DNA of 64,000 bases from Undaria pinnatifida (lineage: Eukaryota > Sar > Phaeophyceae > Laminariales > Alariaceae). Where the stretch lies: positions 10,555,838 to 10,619,837 of the forward strand of contig JABAKD010000026.1 in NCBI GenBank assembly GCA_012845835.1, read 5' to 3'. Position numbers and translations under genes: made by a program. The notes beneath the pieces were generated by a model. The model did not search any database and was not told where the DNA came from. It saw only the letters and a program-made list of their open reading frames with translations. Positions 46,522 to 58,016 of this stretch are shown here, in pieces (within the stretch, counting starts at the first letter, position 1; each line of letters begins with the position of its first letter).

Positions 46522-47815
46522 TAGGCTTAGGCCCATTATGCTAGCCTTTCTTTTGGCACAATTGGCGTTTGGGGGCATAATAAAAGCATAATTCAAAAAG
46601 GGCATTGCTCCAGCACATTTTGGGCATATTTAGCCCAATAAGGAGCGTATTCGCATGTAACTGCTTCATATTGAGCACAATGCCTGTGCATGAGGGCATT
46701 TATGGCGCCTGATGCTCAATCGTTCGACTTTCTGTGGGTCTTGACAAAACTACCCATATAAGACTGAACGACAGACGGGATACTAAGGAGGGTGTTCTTA
46801 AATACGTAGCGCCAAGCGCCTTCGTGAAACCAACCAATGTAGAGGCCCTTGTAGCAGAGATGGATGCGTACAACGTTGCGGTGGCTGAGACGGGTGCTGG
46901 ATACGGTCTGTGGGCTTTCTGGCATGACAATAGGCTTAATCTTTCTGCTTGGTACAATGTAGCCAAAGACGTAGCCTTGATCCAACCCTCTTCCGCTTTC
47001 ATGGAACGTGTGTTTTCTGTCCTTCGTGCTTGGATGGACTCTAGGCAGGAAAAGTGCTACTTGGACCGCATTGCGGCGTCGGCCCTCTTGAAGTACAACA
47101 GGGCGTCTGAGGAGTGCTAGATCGCCTTTTTTTTTCCCGCGTGCTGTATTGCGGTAGAAGTTGGTGTTATCGTGTTGGCATCCCGCGCTCATGTGGTGCC
47201 GCAACGCCCCTTGCTGGGGGTGATGCGTGTTCAGACTTGTCCCGGTTTGTTTGTTGGTTTGTTGGCTTCAGCCACGTCTGTACTCATTTTGGGTATACCA
47301 GTTTTTGGCGGAGGGTGGAAAGTTTCCTGCTGTGGACTGTTCGGAGAGCCGAAAATGTTACAAAAGCAAGGTAGTTTTAGGATGCGTACAATGGGTAAAC
47401 TACCCAAGGTCTAGTGTGGGTGGCGGTATTTTGCACCGCGGGGATGGGGGGGGTCCACCTACCTGTGTGTATAGACTACTACTATTTTTTAATGTTTTGT
47501 AATGTTTTCCACCCTTTTGGGGTGTCGCTTTCCACTGCTGCGCCCGACAAAATGGTCAAGTGAAAGCAAAACAAAAACTAAGTACCACTGCTGTGCTTTC
47601 GGAACCTTAGCACGATAGTGCTACTGCTGTAGCATAAAAAGGCTTTTGAAGCATATTCCCGCCACCAAAACGGAGCATACGCAAAGGCATATATATGACG
47701 AAAAAAGAGCACAACACGTGAGCACAATTGACCTTTGCAGCATATATATGCTTTAAATTTTGAAAAAAAAAAAAGCATAAAAAATGGAAAAAAAGGCATA
47801 ATGGGCCTAAGCCAA
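46522..47815 (+). mobile_element. Short hAT element with 8-bp target duplication
   Basis: It starts TAGGCTTAGGCCCATTATGC and ends with the inverse (GCATAATGGGCCTAAGCCAA), 19 of 20 bases matching. It is flanked by CTTCTCGT on both sides (46514-46521 and 47816-47823). An 8-bp duplication is diagnostic of the hAT superfamily. At 1294 bp it is internally deleted and carries only the end of a transposase gene. Confidence 0.92.
46734..47120 (+). pseudogene. hAT transposase C-terminal dimerisation domain
   Basis: An open frame encodes GLWAFWHDNRLNLSAWYNVA then KDVALIQPSSAFMERVFSVL and ends SALLKYNRASEEC. The W...(A/P)W...A...L...P.SSA..ERVFS signature is the hAT dimerisation region (Dimer_Tnp_hAT). 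The RNase H-like catalytic core and BED zinc finger are missing, so it has no transposase activity alone. It could be a remnant after internal deletion, or a non-autonomous element keeping the C-terminus by chance. Confidence 0.88.
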
Positions 47816-48239
47816 CTTCTCGTGCTTTCCATCACGGAAGCAGATATGGTCTGACTTCCGTCATGGGTTTTGCATTTTTCGTGTAATTTGTATCATCAGG
47901 GGATTGGGCTGACCGCTCTAATTTGACGTAGTCAGTCTTGGTAGGATTTTCCATTTTTCCACTTTATGCCAGTAACCACGAAATTAGTCTCCCACCGTTC
48001 ATGCTCTCGGCGCATGCCATGCCGTCCGAGTCTTCCTCCGGATTCAGCTCAAATCTGCCTGCTATTTTCTCCCAATTAGAGTGTTTGCGAAAATACGTTT
48101 CTAAAAATTTACTTGCCTTCCGCTAAAAAAAGTAAATTGCCTTCCCACCGAGTTTTTGGTGTGTTTGCGCTAGCGGTAAACAAAATCCTGCAGGCGACGC
48201 CACCGAAATATAGAAGGGAAACGGGGATGTGCGCGATTG

Positions 48240-48590
48240 TAATATACGTACGAGTACATACAGCAGCAGTACGAGTACTCGTAGTATTATACGATATACG
48301 AGTACTCGCTGTACGTACTCCAGTCTCGAGCCTCTCGTTCCAGGTGCAGCATACCTGGTACACGGTATAATACATGCAAGCACCGAACAGACTACAAATC
48401 AGAGGTATGGGGGTCTGGCTATACGTACAGCAGCAGCAGTACGAGTTACTGCTGTATAGTACTATACGATACGAGTACTCGTTGTACGTACTCCAGTCTC
48501 GAGCCTCTCGTTTCAGGTGCAGCAGTACCTGGAACACGGTACATGCAAGCACCCAACAGACTACAAATCAGAGGTATGGCGGTCTGTCTC
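48240..48590. repeat. Tandem duplication of about 173 bp inside the TIR element
   Basis: CTCCAGTCTCGAGCCTCTCG occurs near 48318 and 48491. The two units share GTACGAGTACTCG words, CAGCAGCAG tracts and an ACAGACTACAAATCAGAGGT block. The units contain many GTAC/ACTCGT palindromes. Confidence 0.8.
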
Positions 48591-48758
48591 GCGCGTAAAA
48601 ACTCCTTGTGAGCACAGGGACTACCTCATTACACGTGCTACAAGCAGAGCAACGCCTTCCTCATGCGACGGAAGGGAAGGCGAAGCGCAGTTTCCCCATG
48701 GAACGTGGACCTGTTATTGCGAAGCACCACCCTGCGAAGAATCCGCAGTGCACGCAGC

Positions 48759-48798
48759 GGTTTAGGGCAGAGGAGTTTCCGCTCCTCTGCCCTAAACC
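48759..48798. repeat. Perfect 17-bp hairpin
   Basis: GGTTTAGGGCAGAGGAG and its reverse complement flank the loop TTTCCG. It lies near the centre of the TIR element, about mid-way between the ends. Confidence 0.95.
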
Positions 48799-49409
48799 AA
48801 AAGGCATGCCACGCTTCAGTCGCGGTGATGTTGGAGAAGCGCGGTGGCTGCTGTCGCACAGATGGACCGATACGAGTCCTATCTTGCCAGATGCGGCACA
48901 CGATAGCCGCAATCAAGGCGCGTGGTGTCGCTCTCTGCGTTGAGGCTCCTCTCCGCGTGCTTTCGACTCCGCCAGCTGCGAGAAGTTCACCACAGCTTGC
49001 AGCAAGCGCTGAACCCTTGGTCACGGACGCAGAGGGCAGCAACAGACGGTTCATCACCGGCCTGCTGCATATCTCTGATGTTACGCCTGCGCGTCGCGCT
49101 CAGGGTACTACCCTCTCCATCCTCCGTGCGTTCGTTGCTTGTGCTGCTGCTGTGCAAACAGCGGTGCTTGTCCTGTTTGTCCCGTGGTTGGGGCACTATT
49201 AGGCCCTTGCAGAGGCGTTCTGCCTCGGACAAATGCTCGGTGCGTTGTAGGCCAATAAAACAGAGAGACAAAATTTACCGCAACTTTTGATCAAAACCTA
49301 CCTTCGATGAAGTACATTTTTGCCTTTTATTCAGAAATTTACCGCAAATCTTACCTTCGAGACAATTTTTGCACACGTAAATTTCTAAAAACGTACTTTC
49401 GCAAACACA

Positions 49410-50459
49410 CAATTATTAGATATTTTCTTACATTACGTTTTATCTACAAGGTTCACGTTATTTCTTCAACCGCGGTTTGTCCGTTTTCTTCCGGTAAATT
49501 TTTCCTTCCACAACACCACAGTTTTCCCTACTTACACAACGCCCTTGTGTTTTGTTTTGTTTCGTCGTTCCAATTCCTCCATGAAGTGCATCAACACCTA
49601 CCTTCATCTTACGCCTGACTCCCCACAAAACCCACCATTTTCGATGGCATATGCTTCAAATACATGTAGCACCTCAACCTCTTGGTACACGTTCCGCCGC
49701 CTTCCCCTTCTCTTCGTCACGTCTTTTATGAACAACTATTTTATGGATAGCCGCCGGATTCTTATATACGGGTATATTGTACGCGCCCAGTCCATATGGT
49801 GATGATAGAACGTGGAAGTGTGGTGAGCTTAGGCTTTATTTTTCCCCATCCGCCGGAGGATGAAAAAAAAAAACAAAAAAAGATAGAAGGTAGAACAGCT
49901 TTCGCTAAGATCTCGCGCAGCCAGAAAATTGCAATGGTCGTCAACGTGGTACGTTGGTGAATGGTGGACGCTAGTATAGAAACTCATGAACCGTCAGCAG
50001 CTGCCAGCAGCAACAACAACAGCAACAGCCAACAGCAGCCAGCAGTATTAGCATGCAACTGGAGCCATTGCCAGCAGCCAGCCAGCCAACGGTCCGCCGC
50101 ACCAACAGCAGACATAGAACAGCCAGGAGCACGCACCATCAGCAAGAGTTCCAGAATTAGCCAGCTAAAGGTGGCGGGGACACCAACACCCAGCGCCAGC
50201 CGGCATTGGTCAGAAGGCATCAGACGACAGCAAGACCAGGAGCAATCGGCAGCACCTACAATAACAGAAGTAGCAGCAGCTAGGTTCGTGTGTTTGGAAA
50301 ATTGCTGGGGGGTCCATACAAAAACTGTCCGTTACTCTAAGGTTCTGTTTTCACGTGCGGGCTTACCACACACTGTTGGACAGGAAGGTATGATTCACAG
50401 TCCCCGCCCTGGTCATTCGTTCGTCCGCTACAGGGCCCGAAGACGAATCCAAGTGTATG
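49410..50459. other. No gene; CAG-rich tract and a far inverted 22-mer
   Basis: Positions 49840-49861 are the exact reverse complement of 46323-46344 (core CCTCCGGCGGATGGGG). A CAGCAG/CAACAG-rich stretch lies at 49995-50150. The frame in it (about 175 codons, Gln/Ser-rich) looks like low-complexity translation. Confidence 0.5.
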
Positions 50460-50914
50460 TGTTACGGTTACATTGTTACGGTCGATAGGAGTTGCACTTT
50501 TGGGAATGCGTTAGTCCCAATAGGTACTAGCAGTATGGTCCGTCTTGCAGGGTCCTCGTCTGGGAGGGACTGGTTCCTCGCCTCCCTCTGCTCTGTACTC
50601 CTTTGCTTGCCCTGAGTTGGCAATAATCCATAAAGCGAATACCGTATCCACGACCGGAGACATTCTATTCCTTCTCACAAGCCACCTTCAAGGTTTATAC
50701 TACCGCTGTTCAGGCTCAACCACCGAACTCGGTACCGATCGGGAGGCTGCTATCATCAGGTCGGTAGCAGTGCTTTGTAGGCTGGGTCCTCGGTACCTTC
50801 CTCTCTGTACAATGCACACAAGACCTAGGGTCCTGCCGCATGAATGGCTAGATACCACTCAGACCCACATAGACATCGGATCCGCCTCTATCCCTAGCCT
50901 CCCCTTCCGTAATA
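50460..50914 (+). repeat. 5' LTR of the non-autonomous element
   Basis: 455 bp, collinear with 52647-53103 with about a dozen substitutions. The ends are inverted copies of each other (TGTTACGG / CCGTAATA). Confidence 0.95.
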
Positions 50915-50943
50915 TGGTGTCCAATCCGAGAATCGAACTCGGG
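50915..50943 (+). other. Primer-binding site matching tRNA 3' end and whole T-arm
   Basis: It starts TGGTGTCCAATCCGAG. The reverse complement gives CCA, a discriminator A, a 7-base acceptor strand ATTGGAC, then a perfect T-arm (CCGAG, loop TTCGATT, CTCGG). This is about 29 bases of complementarity against the usual 18 or so. The tRNA identity is not known from here; its acceptor 5' strand would be GTCCAAT. Confidence 0.85.
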
Positions 50944-52646
50944 TTTTTTGTTTTTGTGTCGGTCGTTGTTGGCCGTGTCGTTTCGTTTTGCTTTTTGCCT
51001 TGTTTGACTTACTTTGGAGGCTCAACTGTGTTGCTACAATCTTTCTGCGATTGTAATGGCTTCGTTTCGGAGTTACCAATGGGATTTTATCGGGCTCTTG
51101 CTCGTTGTATGGGTTTCCTCTGGGCATCTGCGTTGATTTTATTTCACAGCTCATCATTGGGGGTATGCCCTGTTTCTAGGATCGGCGCTGCTTTAAGATT
51201 CGGATAGGCTGTTGGTATAGTCTCTTCAGAAGTGACGGAGTCGTGTTTACTATTTGGGTATGAGTTGAATTCAAATAGACTATCAAGTGGTTGTTTGGTG
51301 AGGGCTTCATGCTTATCCTCGACCTTCAGCCGTTTATTTTGTTTTCGGTTTATGTCACATTCTACCTTTTTGTGCTTTGATACCTGGCATCGGAGTTCTG
51401 CTTTTGCCAAAGATTTAGGATCTCTTTGCCCGTCATGCTTTTCTTCTTTTTGCGGTATGTTGTTGAGCTACCGACATTGCGTTTTCGTGGATTATATTGT
51501 ATGCCGTTTACTTTGTTTGAGGTTTATTGTGTCAGATTCTTCTTACTTTTTTTGTGCTTTGATGCCTCGCATCGGAGTTCCGCTTTTGCCGAAGATTAAT
51601 AATTCTTTGCCCGTCGTGCTTTTGTTCTTGTTGCGATATGTTGCTGAGTTACCCACGTTGCATTTTGATGGAAAATTGTATTGTACGTGGGCAGACTCAA
51701 AAAGGACTAGACGAGTCAGTTCCATGGAGTTTCGTGCTGCTTTCATGCACGTCAAATTCGTTCACATACGGACTTTGAGCCATTAAATGGTGGTCAGGCG
51801 ATCAAATACGCAGTGAAAAGGCGAGGGGGGAGGGTTTTTATCGAGGATTTCCCTCTTTTGGCCCCTGTGTTTTCGGTTTGTTAGCCTATCCTCGAGGTCA
51901 TTATTTCGGTAAATTTTTTTGCGGCTCTGAACCCTTGGCTATACAGTCACAGTAGTATTGCTATAGCATATGGCTCTTGTCATCGCATTATGCTAGGGGG
52001 GAAGTTATGGTGTTGTCGATTTTCGAGCGTGCCCCCAGTTGACAGCCAGTTAAAGTTTGAATGTTTGGAGACGGGCTGATTAGATGTTCTGGTCTGATTG
52101 GTAGTCGAAGGGTGGCCCTGCGCTCGGTAGCACCCAAGTGGGTTCGTGCGGTGTGCCGTGGCGTTTGTGTGAGTTTGGTGTTGTAGGGCTCTGCGCTATG
52201 GGTTTTTTCCTGGATGGCCAGGTTTTTCCCGCGCTGTAGGTGTTGAGAGCCGGGCAGCAACTACAGTAGGAACACCAAGCGAGGGACGGTTTTTTTTTAG
52301 AGTATTTTACGTCCGAGTGTCACTTGATGTTTTCGGTTGTTGTCTAAATTCTAGGGCTCTCGGGATGGGGAGCGCAGGGTTTTTCCCGGAAGCCGGTTTT
52401 ACCTTCGCGCAAGTCGATGTCGGGCCGCGAGCCAACGCGCAGTGAGAATTATGAAGAGCAGTGGATTTTATTTGAGTTTTGCCACTATTTGCCTCTTGTG
52501 ATTTTCGGTTGGCCGTTCGACCTACTCAAAGACATCACCGGTAGTTTTCGCCAAAGGAAGTGTGTCACCTCGCGGTTGTCACTATCCCTGCTACCGTTAA
52601 TTAGTATGTTGCAGCTGACAAACAGCTGTTCATACTAATGGGGGGA
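50944..52646. other. Interior of the non-autonomous element, no pol
   Basis: It holds a tandem duplication of about 182 bp (51342-51523 and 51524-51705, anchor TGTGCTTTGAT). Frames of 70-184 codons occur on both strands but show no retroelement motif. Polypurine tract at about 52638-52646. Confidence 0.7.
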
Positions 52647-53103
52647 TGTTACGGTTACATTGTTACGGTTGATAGGAGTTGCACTTTTGGGAATGCGTTA
52701 GTCGCAATAGGTACTAGCAGTATGGTCCGTCTTGCAGGGTCCCCGTCTGGGAGGGACTGGTTCCTCGCCTCCCTCTGCTCTGTACTCCTTTGCTTGCCCT
52801 GAGTTAGCAATAATTCATAAAGCGAATACCGTATCCACGACCGGAGACCTTCTATTCCTTCTCACAAGCCACCTTCGAGGCTTACACTACCGCTGTTCAG
52901 GCTCAACCACCGAACTCGGTACCGATCGGGGGGCTGCTATCATCAGGTCGATAGCAGTGCTTTGTAGGCTGGGTCCCTGGTACCTTCCTCTCTGTACAAT
53001 GCACACAAGACCTAGGGTCCTGCCGCGCATGAATGGCTAGATACCACTCAGACCCACATAGACATCGGATCCGCCTCTATCCCTAGCCTCCCCTTCCGTA
53101 ATA
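52647..53103 (+). repeat. 3' LTR of the non-autonomous element
   Basis: 457 bp, starting TGTTACGGTTACATTG. One 2-base insertion (GCCGCGCATG) separates it from the 5' copy besides substitutions. Confidence 0.95.
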
Positions 53104-54804
53104 TATGTCGTTCTAATTCAGTTGCTCGCGATGCTCTGATCTCTGCCCAGCAATGCTAAGGTCCAAAACCAACAGCATCCACAAACATCCGGGCTCATTT
53201 TGTTTTAAGCACTTGTAGTGCTGAAGGATATAGATGTGCACGGTAGGTGGTGAAAAAAAATTAGTTCATTCTGCGAGTCGTTCGGATCTACTGACATGAG
53301 AAGCGCAACATCTCACCCCGAAACATTACTTCGACGGCAAATCGTTCTCGAAATCCGATCAGGACTGCTACGCGCTGGTCCTCTGACAAATGTGCTCAAA
53401 CTTTTTCAGACCGAAATGTAGTTGTTTACTCAAGGAGCTCGACCGGCCAGCAACGTTTGACCCACAAAGTGGAACCCTTATATCCTACGTAATTGGAGGC
53501 CTTCATTGTTTTCCGTGTTCTAGAGGGACGAAATAGGCTACATATTTTTCCCCTACCAAAACCACGCATCATTTTTTACAGTGCAACGTCCTGCACCTTT
53601 TTCATACGAGCTCGATTCTGCTCGGATTCTGATATAATATACAGAGGATGATACCGGGCGGAAGAATCACAGACTAAAAAGTATTGTGTTACATCTGGTT
53701 CTACTAATAGGCGAAGCCCGAATTGGTGCGCATCAATCCCCCATCCACCCCGAGACAACTCTCACTTTATAACGATGTTTCGCGGGTATCGACGAACAAG
53801 CACATAACAGCGAAGCAACCCAGGCACAGCAACGAGTTATCCCTTACGCACCCTTTCTTACCTTGTGGGAATGCATTGTAAGTCCGCGTTGCCTGACAGA
53901 AGCCTGAGAAGCAAATGGTTTGCACAATTAGGGAAGATGCGTCAGGGCTTAGTTGAAACGTGCCGTTATATGCTCAGTTCTGATGCACATGGCAAGCGGA
54001 CGCGGACAGGATGGCGGGTATTAGACAGCAATGGTTATTACATCTGAGACTCACGTTTTGTGCGGAACAACAAAGTTTGGTGATGAGCCCGCCTACGGTA
54101 TGGTAGTGTTGTACCCTGATTTTCACCATCGACGTAACCAAGTTTTCGCTTGACTTTCACTATCGAGGCAAGCATAGTTGAGTGAGTGGCTCTGTCTTTT
54201 ATGGTCGAACCTCAAAACGACCTGTTGGCGAAGCGTCGCAAAACGTTCCACGGCAGTGCGTGTGGTGAACCTAACGAACACTAGAAGGCGTGGCACTAGC
54301 AAGAAGTACTGAAGTCACTCGTACGAGAGGCCCCAATTGGTTGAGAAAAGGAAGAAAAGCGCCACTGTCGTAGCGTCGGCTAGAACGCATGGTGATGTTG
54401 ACAGTGTAGGAGACCGGGTCTTTCGCTCTGTTACAGGTCAACCGGGAACGCGTGGAACGGCTCGAAAAAAAAAAAAAAAACCCTGCCAACACGCTTCCAA
54501 CTGCAGTACATCCGCTATCAGTCTTGCACAAGGTGCGGAAGCCATTCAACGGTTTATTTGCATCTCATGGTTTCCCATTATATTACATCGAAGAGCTCCG
54601 GGCCTCGCCCTTACTCGACGTTAGCTACAAGTCGACATCGGGAGAATATCCCATGGATAGGATGTAAAACACTAAACGATGGAAACAAGAACAGGATGTC
54701 AAAGGTACGGGACAGCTCCTGTGTTGAGAAGCTCGTCTTACAGAAACCAATCCGCCCCACCAATGCAACCGATACCGTAACTCCCATCTGCAAGGGGTAC
54801 TCAC
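53104..54804. other. Region downstream of the LRR exons, no exon confirmed
   Basis: The next LRR-gene exon (minus strand) should be here. A frame ending at 53576 (TQYFLVCDSSARYHPLYIIS) looks protein-like, but its splice site is not convincing. A 16-base A run is at 54465-54480. Confidence 0.35.
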
Positions 54805-54885
54805 AGAAACCGCAGTGATGTTCCATCACCCAAAGGCTCGAAGACACCGTCAGGCAGTGTCGTAAGGGCGTTGTTGCGAAGGTCC
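54805..54885 (-). CDS. LRR exon E (81 nt)
   Basis: Acceptor ACTCATCAG, donor GTGAGT. The coded repeat is DLRNNALTTLPDGVFEPL followed by GDGTSLRF and a split Leu. Compared with the 24-residue repeats it has three extra residues (GDG region) after the conserved Phe turn, so the frame is kept. It is the most downstream LRR found. Its splice sites are the best of the set. Confidence 0.88.
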
Positions 54886-55001
54886 CTGATGAGTGTCGAG
54901 GCGGTAAAGGGGCTTCCGTTACTGGGAGCGGGTATAAACCATTTGTGCATCGTGTCTGCGGCGGACATTGTTGTTTACAGTAGTGGTATGTCGAATTTGC
55001 C

Positions 55002-56486
55002 TGCCGGTATGTGGCAATCGAAAATACCCAAGCACGATCATAGCGGCACCCGGCAGTATATCACTCACTGCCACTGCTGGTTGTGCCCAACTGTGCCAAG
55101 CAATTTTAGCAGTCACTTTGACTGGCAACCCCGCACTCTATCTAGAATGACCATCATTGTATGTTTCAATTGGATTGAACTGAACCCAATCTAGTCCCTT
55201 TCGAGAAATGAAATAATGCCAAAGGGGGACCATGTCCAACGCCGCTGACGAAGACTGCATCCGAAACGCTAAGGCGAGTAAGGTACAAGGTAACTACGTA
55301 CGACGAAGGCAGAGCATGACGATATATCCGTATTGCTACGCACTCTTCATGAACGGTTGTTGAGATAGCTGTTTGTGATTAAAGTACGTTGGCCGCAAAA
55401 CATTTAATCGAGTTAGAGCGCCTACAACCCCTGACGAGCTGCGCCGATCTGGGGCGTGCTTTGGGCAGGGAGCCGAAAACAGCCAGGGAGGGGGGGGGAA
55501 TAGTTGTTCCCATGGGGTTTAAGACGCCCGAGCGGCGGCCTCTCAACTTCCGTCAAAAAATGACTCGATTTCGTTTTCGACGGCACTGCATGGAAAGTAA
55601 AATTCATGGTGGGCCGGAGAGGTAGACAAAGTGCACAACAGTACAGGGCCGCCCAAAAGTGGCAGACAATCGCACAAAGACAACTTAGCGTTTCTTATTA
55701 CCCACAAACAATTTTACAAACGAGCCCTTTTTTCTTATTGATTTCCAGGTACAAGTGCTCGCACGATGTTAAATTACGAAACATCCCAGCATTATTTGCA
55801 CACACATAATTGGAATCAAGGAAAAATAGAGGAATTTGGGGAAAGTGTGTCCAGCATTAACAAAACGGTGGAAAACGACGACAAAGTTTGCTTCGGTAGG
55901 AATGGCTGTACACGTCAATGGAAGATGAGTGTTCAAAACGTGAACGTGTCACCGTAACCGTGGCCCAAGACTGTTCGCTCCTGCAGCTTTGGGGGATATT
56001 GGTCACATCCGATCCACAAACTGTGTTTATTTCCCATCTTGGCAAAGAAATATATGCGCCTTGAGGTGCCGCTACAGGATAAGGCCTTGTGATACAGCGT
56101 ACTTCAATCCTGATTTTACTTCAAAGTGAGGATATGCCAAGAGCATTCCTATCCATGACAGAGGTTGGGTCAGTGCGTAACCACAAGAGCCTGAGAGCAT
56201 AGATGTTAACGCCCGCGCTCACGGCCAACTAGCGGCTGGCCGCTTTGGCGTTCATCACCCACCCTAACGTTTTTCTTTCGCGGGTAATTTAGCTAATTTA
56301 AATAAAAAACTAACTGCACGCACGGGTCAACTCTGAATGAAAGTACTGCATGAGCCAGTGGCCCCTCGACAGTACCGGTATGTGAAAGCCGGAAATGCAG
56401 GCTCTATAGCGGCAACCGGCACTACCTTATATATGGTGCCGCTACTGGTTGCTCCCATGCTTGCCCAACAATTTCACGAGTGCTAT
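55002..56486. repeat. Duplicated intron segment (55002-55115 and 56373-56486)
   Basis: Both copies share CCGGTATGTG, ATAGCGGCAACCGGCA-like sequence, GCCACTGCTGGTTG-like sequence and CCCAACAATTT-like words in the same order. One copy lies 5' (minus sense) of exon E and the other 5' of the degenerate LRR exon at 56121-56156. This suggests that an exon was duplicated together with its intron flank. Confidence 0.6.
56121..56156 (-). pseudogene. Degenerate LRR exon
   Basis: The minus strand reads MDRNALGISSL then a stop, matching the RNNALTTLP core of exon E in part. No good acceptor or donor remains. It is placed after the second copy of the duplicated intron segment. Confidence 0.4.
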
Positions 56487-57944
56487 ACCGGACACCTAGC
56501 ACTTCTCAACAGGCGCTATTGGGGGGACCACTTATATACACTACCACCCGCAGTGTCAATGTGTCGGAATGCTTTTACCATGGGTGAAGTCTAGCCTAAC
56601 GACATCCTTCCATCGACCACACGACGAAGAGGTCACGCGAACAAATGCTAGAAACATGGTGTATTCCCCAGCATACAGGTAACATTGGCATATATAAAAA
56701 ACCGTATAACTACTGCCCCTCCGTCTATATAAGCATGGCGAAAAACAACTCCGATGCGCGCTGTGATAGGGGGTGATCTTTTAGACCAACAACATTTGCA
56801 GAATGACGGGGGCTCCTGAGCCCAAAACCGTCGGAATGTCGCTACTACTGTCGCTGTGCAACATGACTGGTATGCGTACCTAGGCCATCGATTTCTACAT
56901 CGGGCTGCACTTTTGTCCTTATCCATACCAGGCTTTGGGTGGGGAACAGACCTCCTCGTGTGAGGAGCCTCGTAAATAAAGGGCGTGGCTTGCGCCGTGA
57001 GGGGAAGACAACCATAATACTCACACCCATTCCACAGATACCAGTCCTTCGAAAATGTCCACGTCCAACGCGGACAGCATGCCGTCTTTCATATGCCTGA
57101 TAAATGACAGAATCAGAAGCGAAACACGACAAGCATATATGGGAAAACGGGGTTACGTGCGCCTGTGCATGATTTACGGCGTGTTTCATGAGCGGTGGAA
57201 TGTTTCGTGGTTGGTGTGTCACTCGGTAATACCAGCGTCTTGCACTGTCTGTCCAACGGACGCCTACAAAGTGATCATTGAAGGCATAGCATACCACTTC
57301 AAACAAGGTTCACACGATGCCAATCACAAGTGTTATATTAGCGATGCTGCCTATTGCCCGGGTGCATACGTGTCTCCTCTGCGATCGAGAGCGTACAATG
57401 TTGTAATTCGGCCTGTCACACCGATCCGTTCGATCCAGTGGACCCCGTGGAAACAAGGCACAAACTGCGGCGTAGAGTGATTATACGCGTGTCACGGTGA
57501 ACATTGCACATGTATTCGTGGCTTTTCGTGGAAGTTATGGAGCGCCCCAAGTCAGGAGACCCGGAAACGATTGTTTCGTCTTTCAGTGTGGCATGAATCG
57601 CTGCCACAAAGGCTTGCGCCCTGACTATGAACGCAATCATTACAACGAAGACAAACGAATAGCTCCTTGACTGTGGGGTAATACTGGTTCATCAGTGATA
57701 TCTCAGTTGCAACACCAGGCGACATAAAGAAGGCAAGGAGGCCGCACTATTATCAACATGGCATAATTTCTCCCAGTGTATGATTTACGAACGAGATCAT
57801 CGCCCGTTCAAGCTACGCCTTAGCGTCAGCGACCCATTGGTTTGCCGACATTTGTCCTAGTCTTTGCATGGTCGCTCGCTGCGGAAATTGCTCGCGAAAC
57901 GTCGAAGGACACTTGGAAAATCTCCTTCCCAGAATGTTGCTCAC

Positions 57945-58016
57945 AGTTCTTGCAGGTTCCCCATATTTGCAAAGAGGCCTGAAGGAAGGGTCGTGAGCTC
58001 GAGGCTTTGCATATCG
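57945..58016 (-). CDS. LRR exon D (72 nt)
   Basis: Acceptor TGCGTCATCAG, donor GTGAGC. It codes DMQSLELTTLPSGLFANM then GNLQE and a split Leu: 24 residues with the LTTLPSGLF core. The usual Asn before the core is replaced by Glu-Leu (SLEL), so the Asn ladder has one gap. The intron to the next exon downstream is about 3.06 kb and holds the degenerate exon. Confidence 0.88.

Larger units (their letters stand above)
48079..49409. mobile_element. 1.33-kb element with about 33-bp inverted ends
   Basis: The left end, GAGTGTTTGCGAAAATACG and on, is inverted at the right end with about 30 of 33 matches. CAATTA occurs directly outside both ends (48073-48078 and 49410-49415), a candidate 6-bp target duplication. 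TTACCTTCGA and TTTACCGCAA words repeat in the right subterminal part. It encodes no recognised transposase. The superfamily is uncertain. Confidence 0.7.
50460..53103 (+). mobile_element. Young non-autonomous LTR element (TRIM/LARD-like)
   Basis: LTRs of 455 and 457 bp (about 97% identical) begin TGTTACGG and end CCGTAATA. TATG lies outside both (50456-50459 and 53104-53107). The 1.73-kb interior starts with a tRNA-matching site and ends with the purine tract ATGGGGGGA. No gag or pol motif is present in any frame, so it must depend on proteins of another element. High LTR identity suggests recent movement. Confidence 0.9.

Noticed and set aside
50915-50943. tRNA gene on the minus strand
   Set aside because: Only the T-arm and acceptor 3' strand with CCA are present, and the position directly after the LTR identifies it as a primer-binding site.
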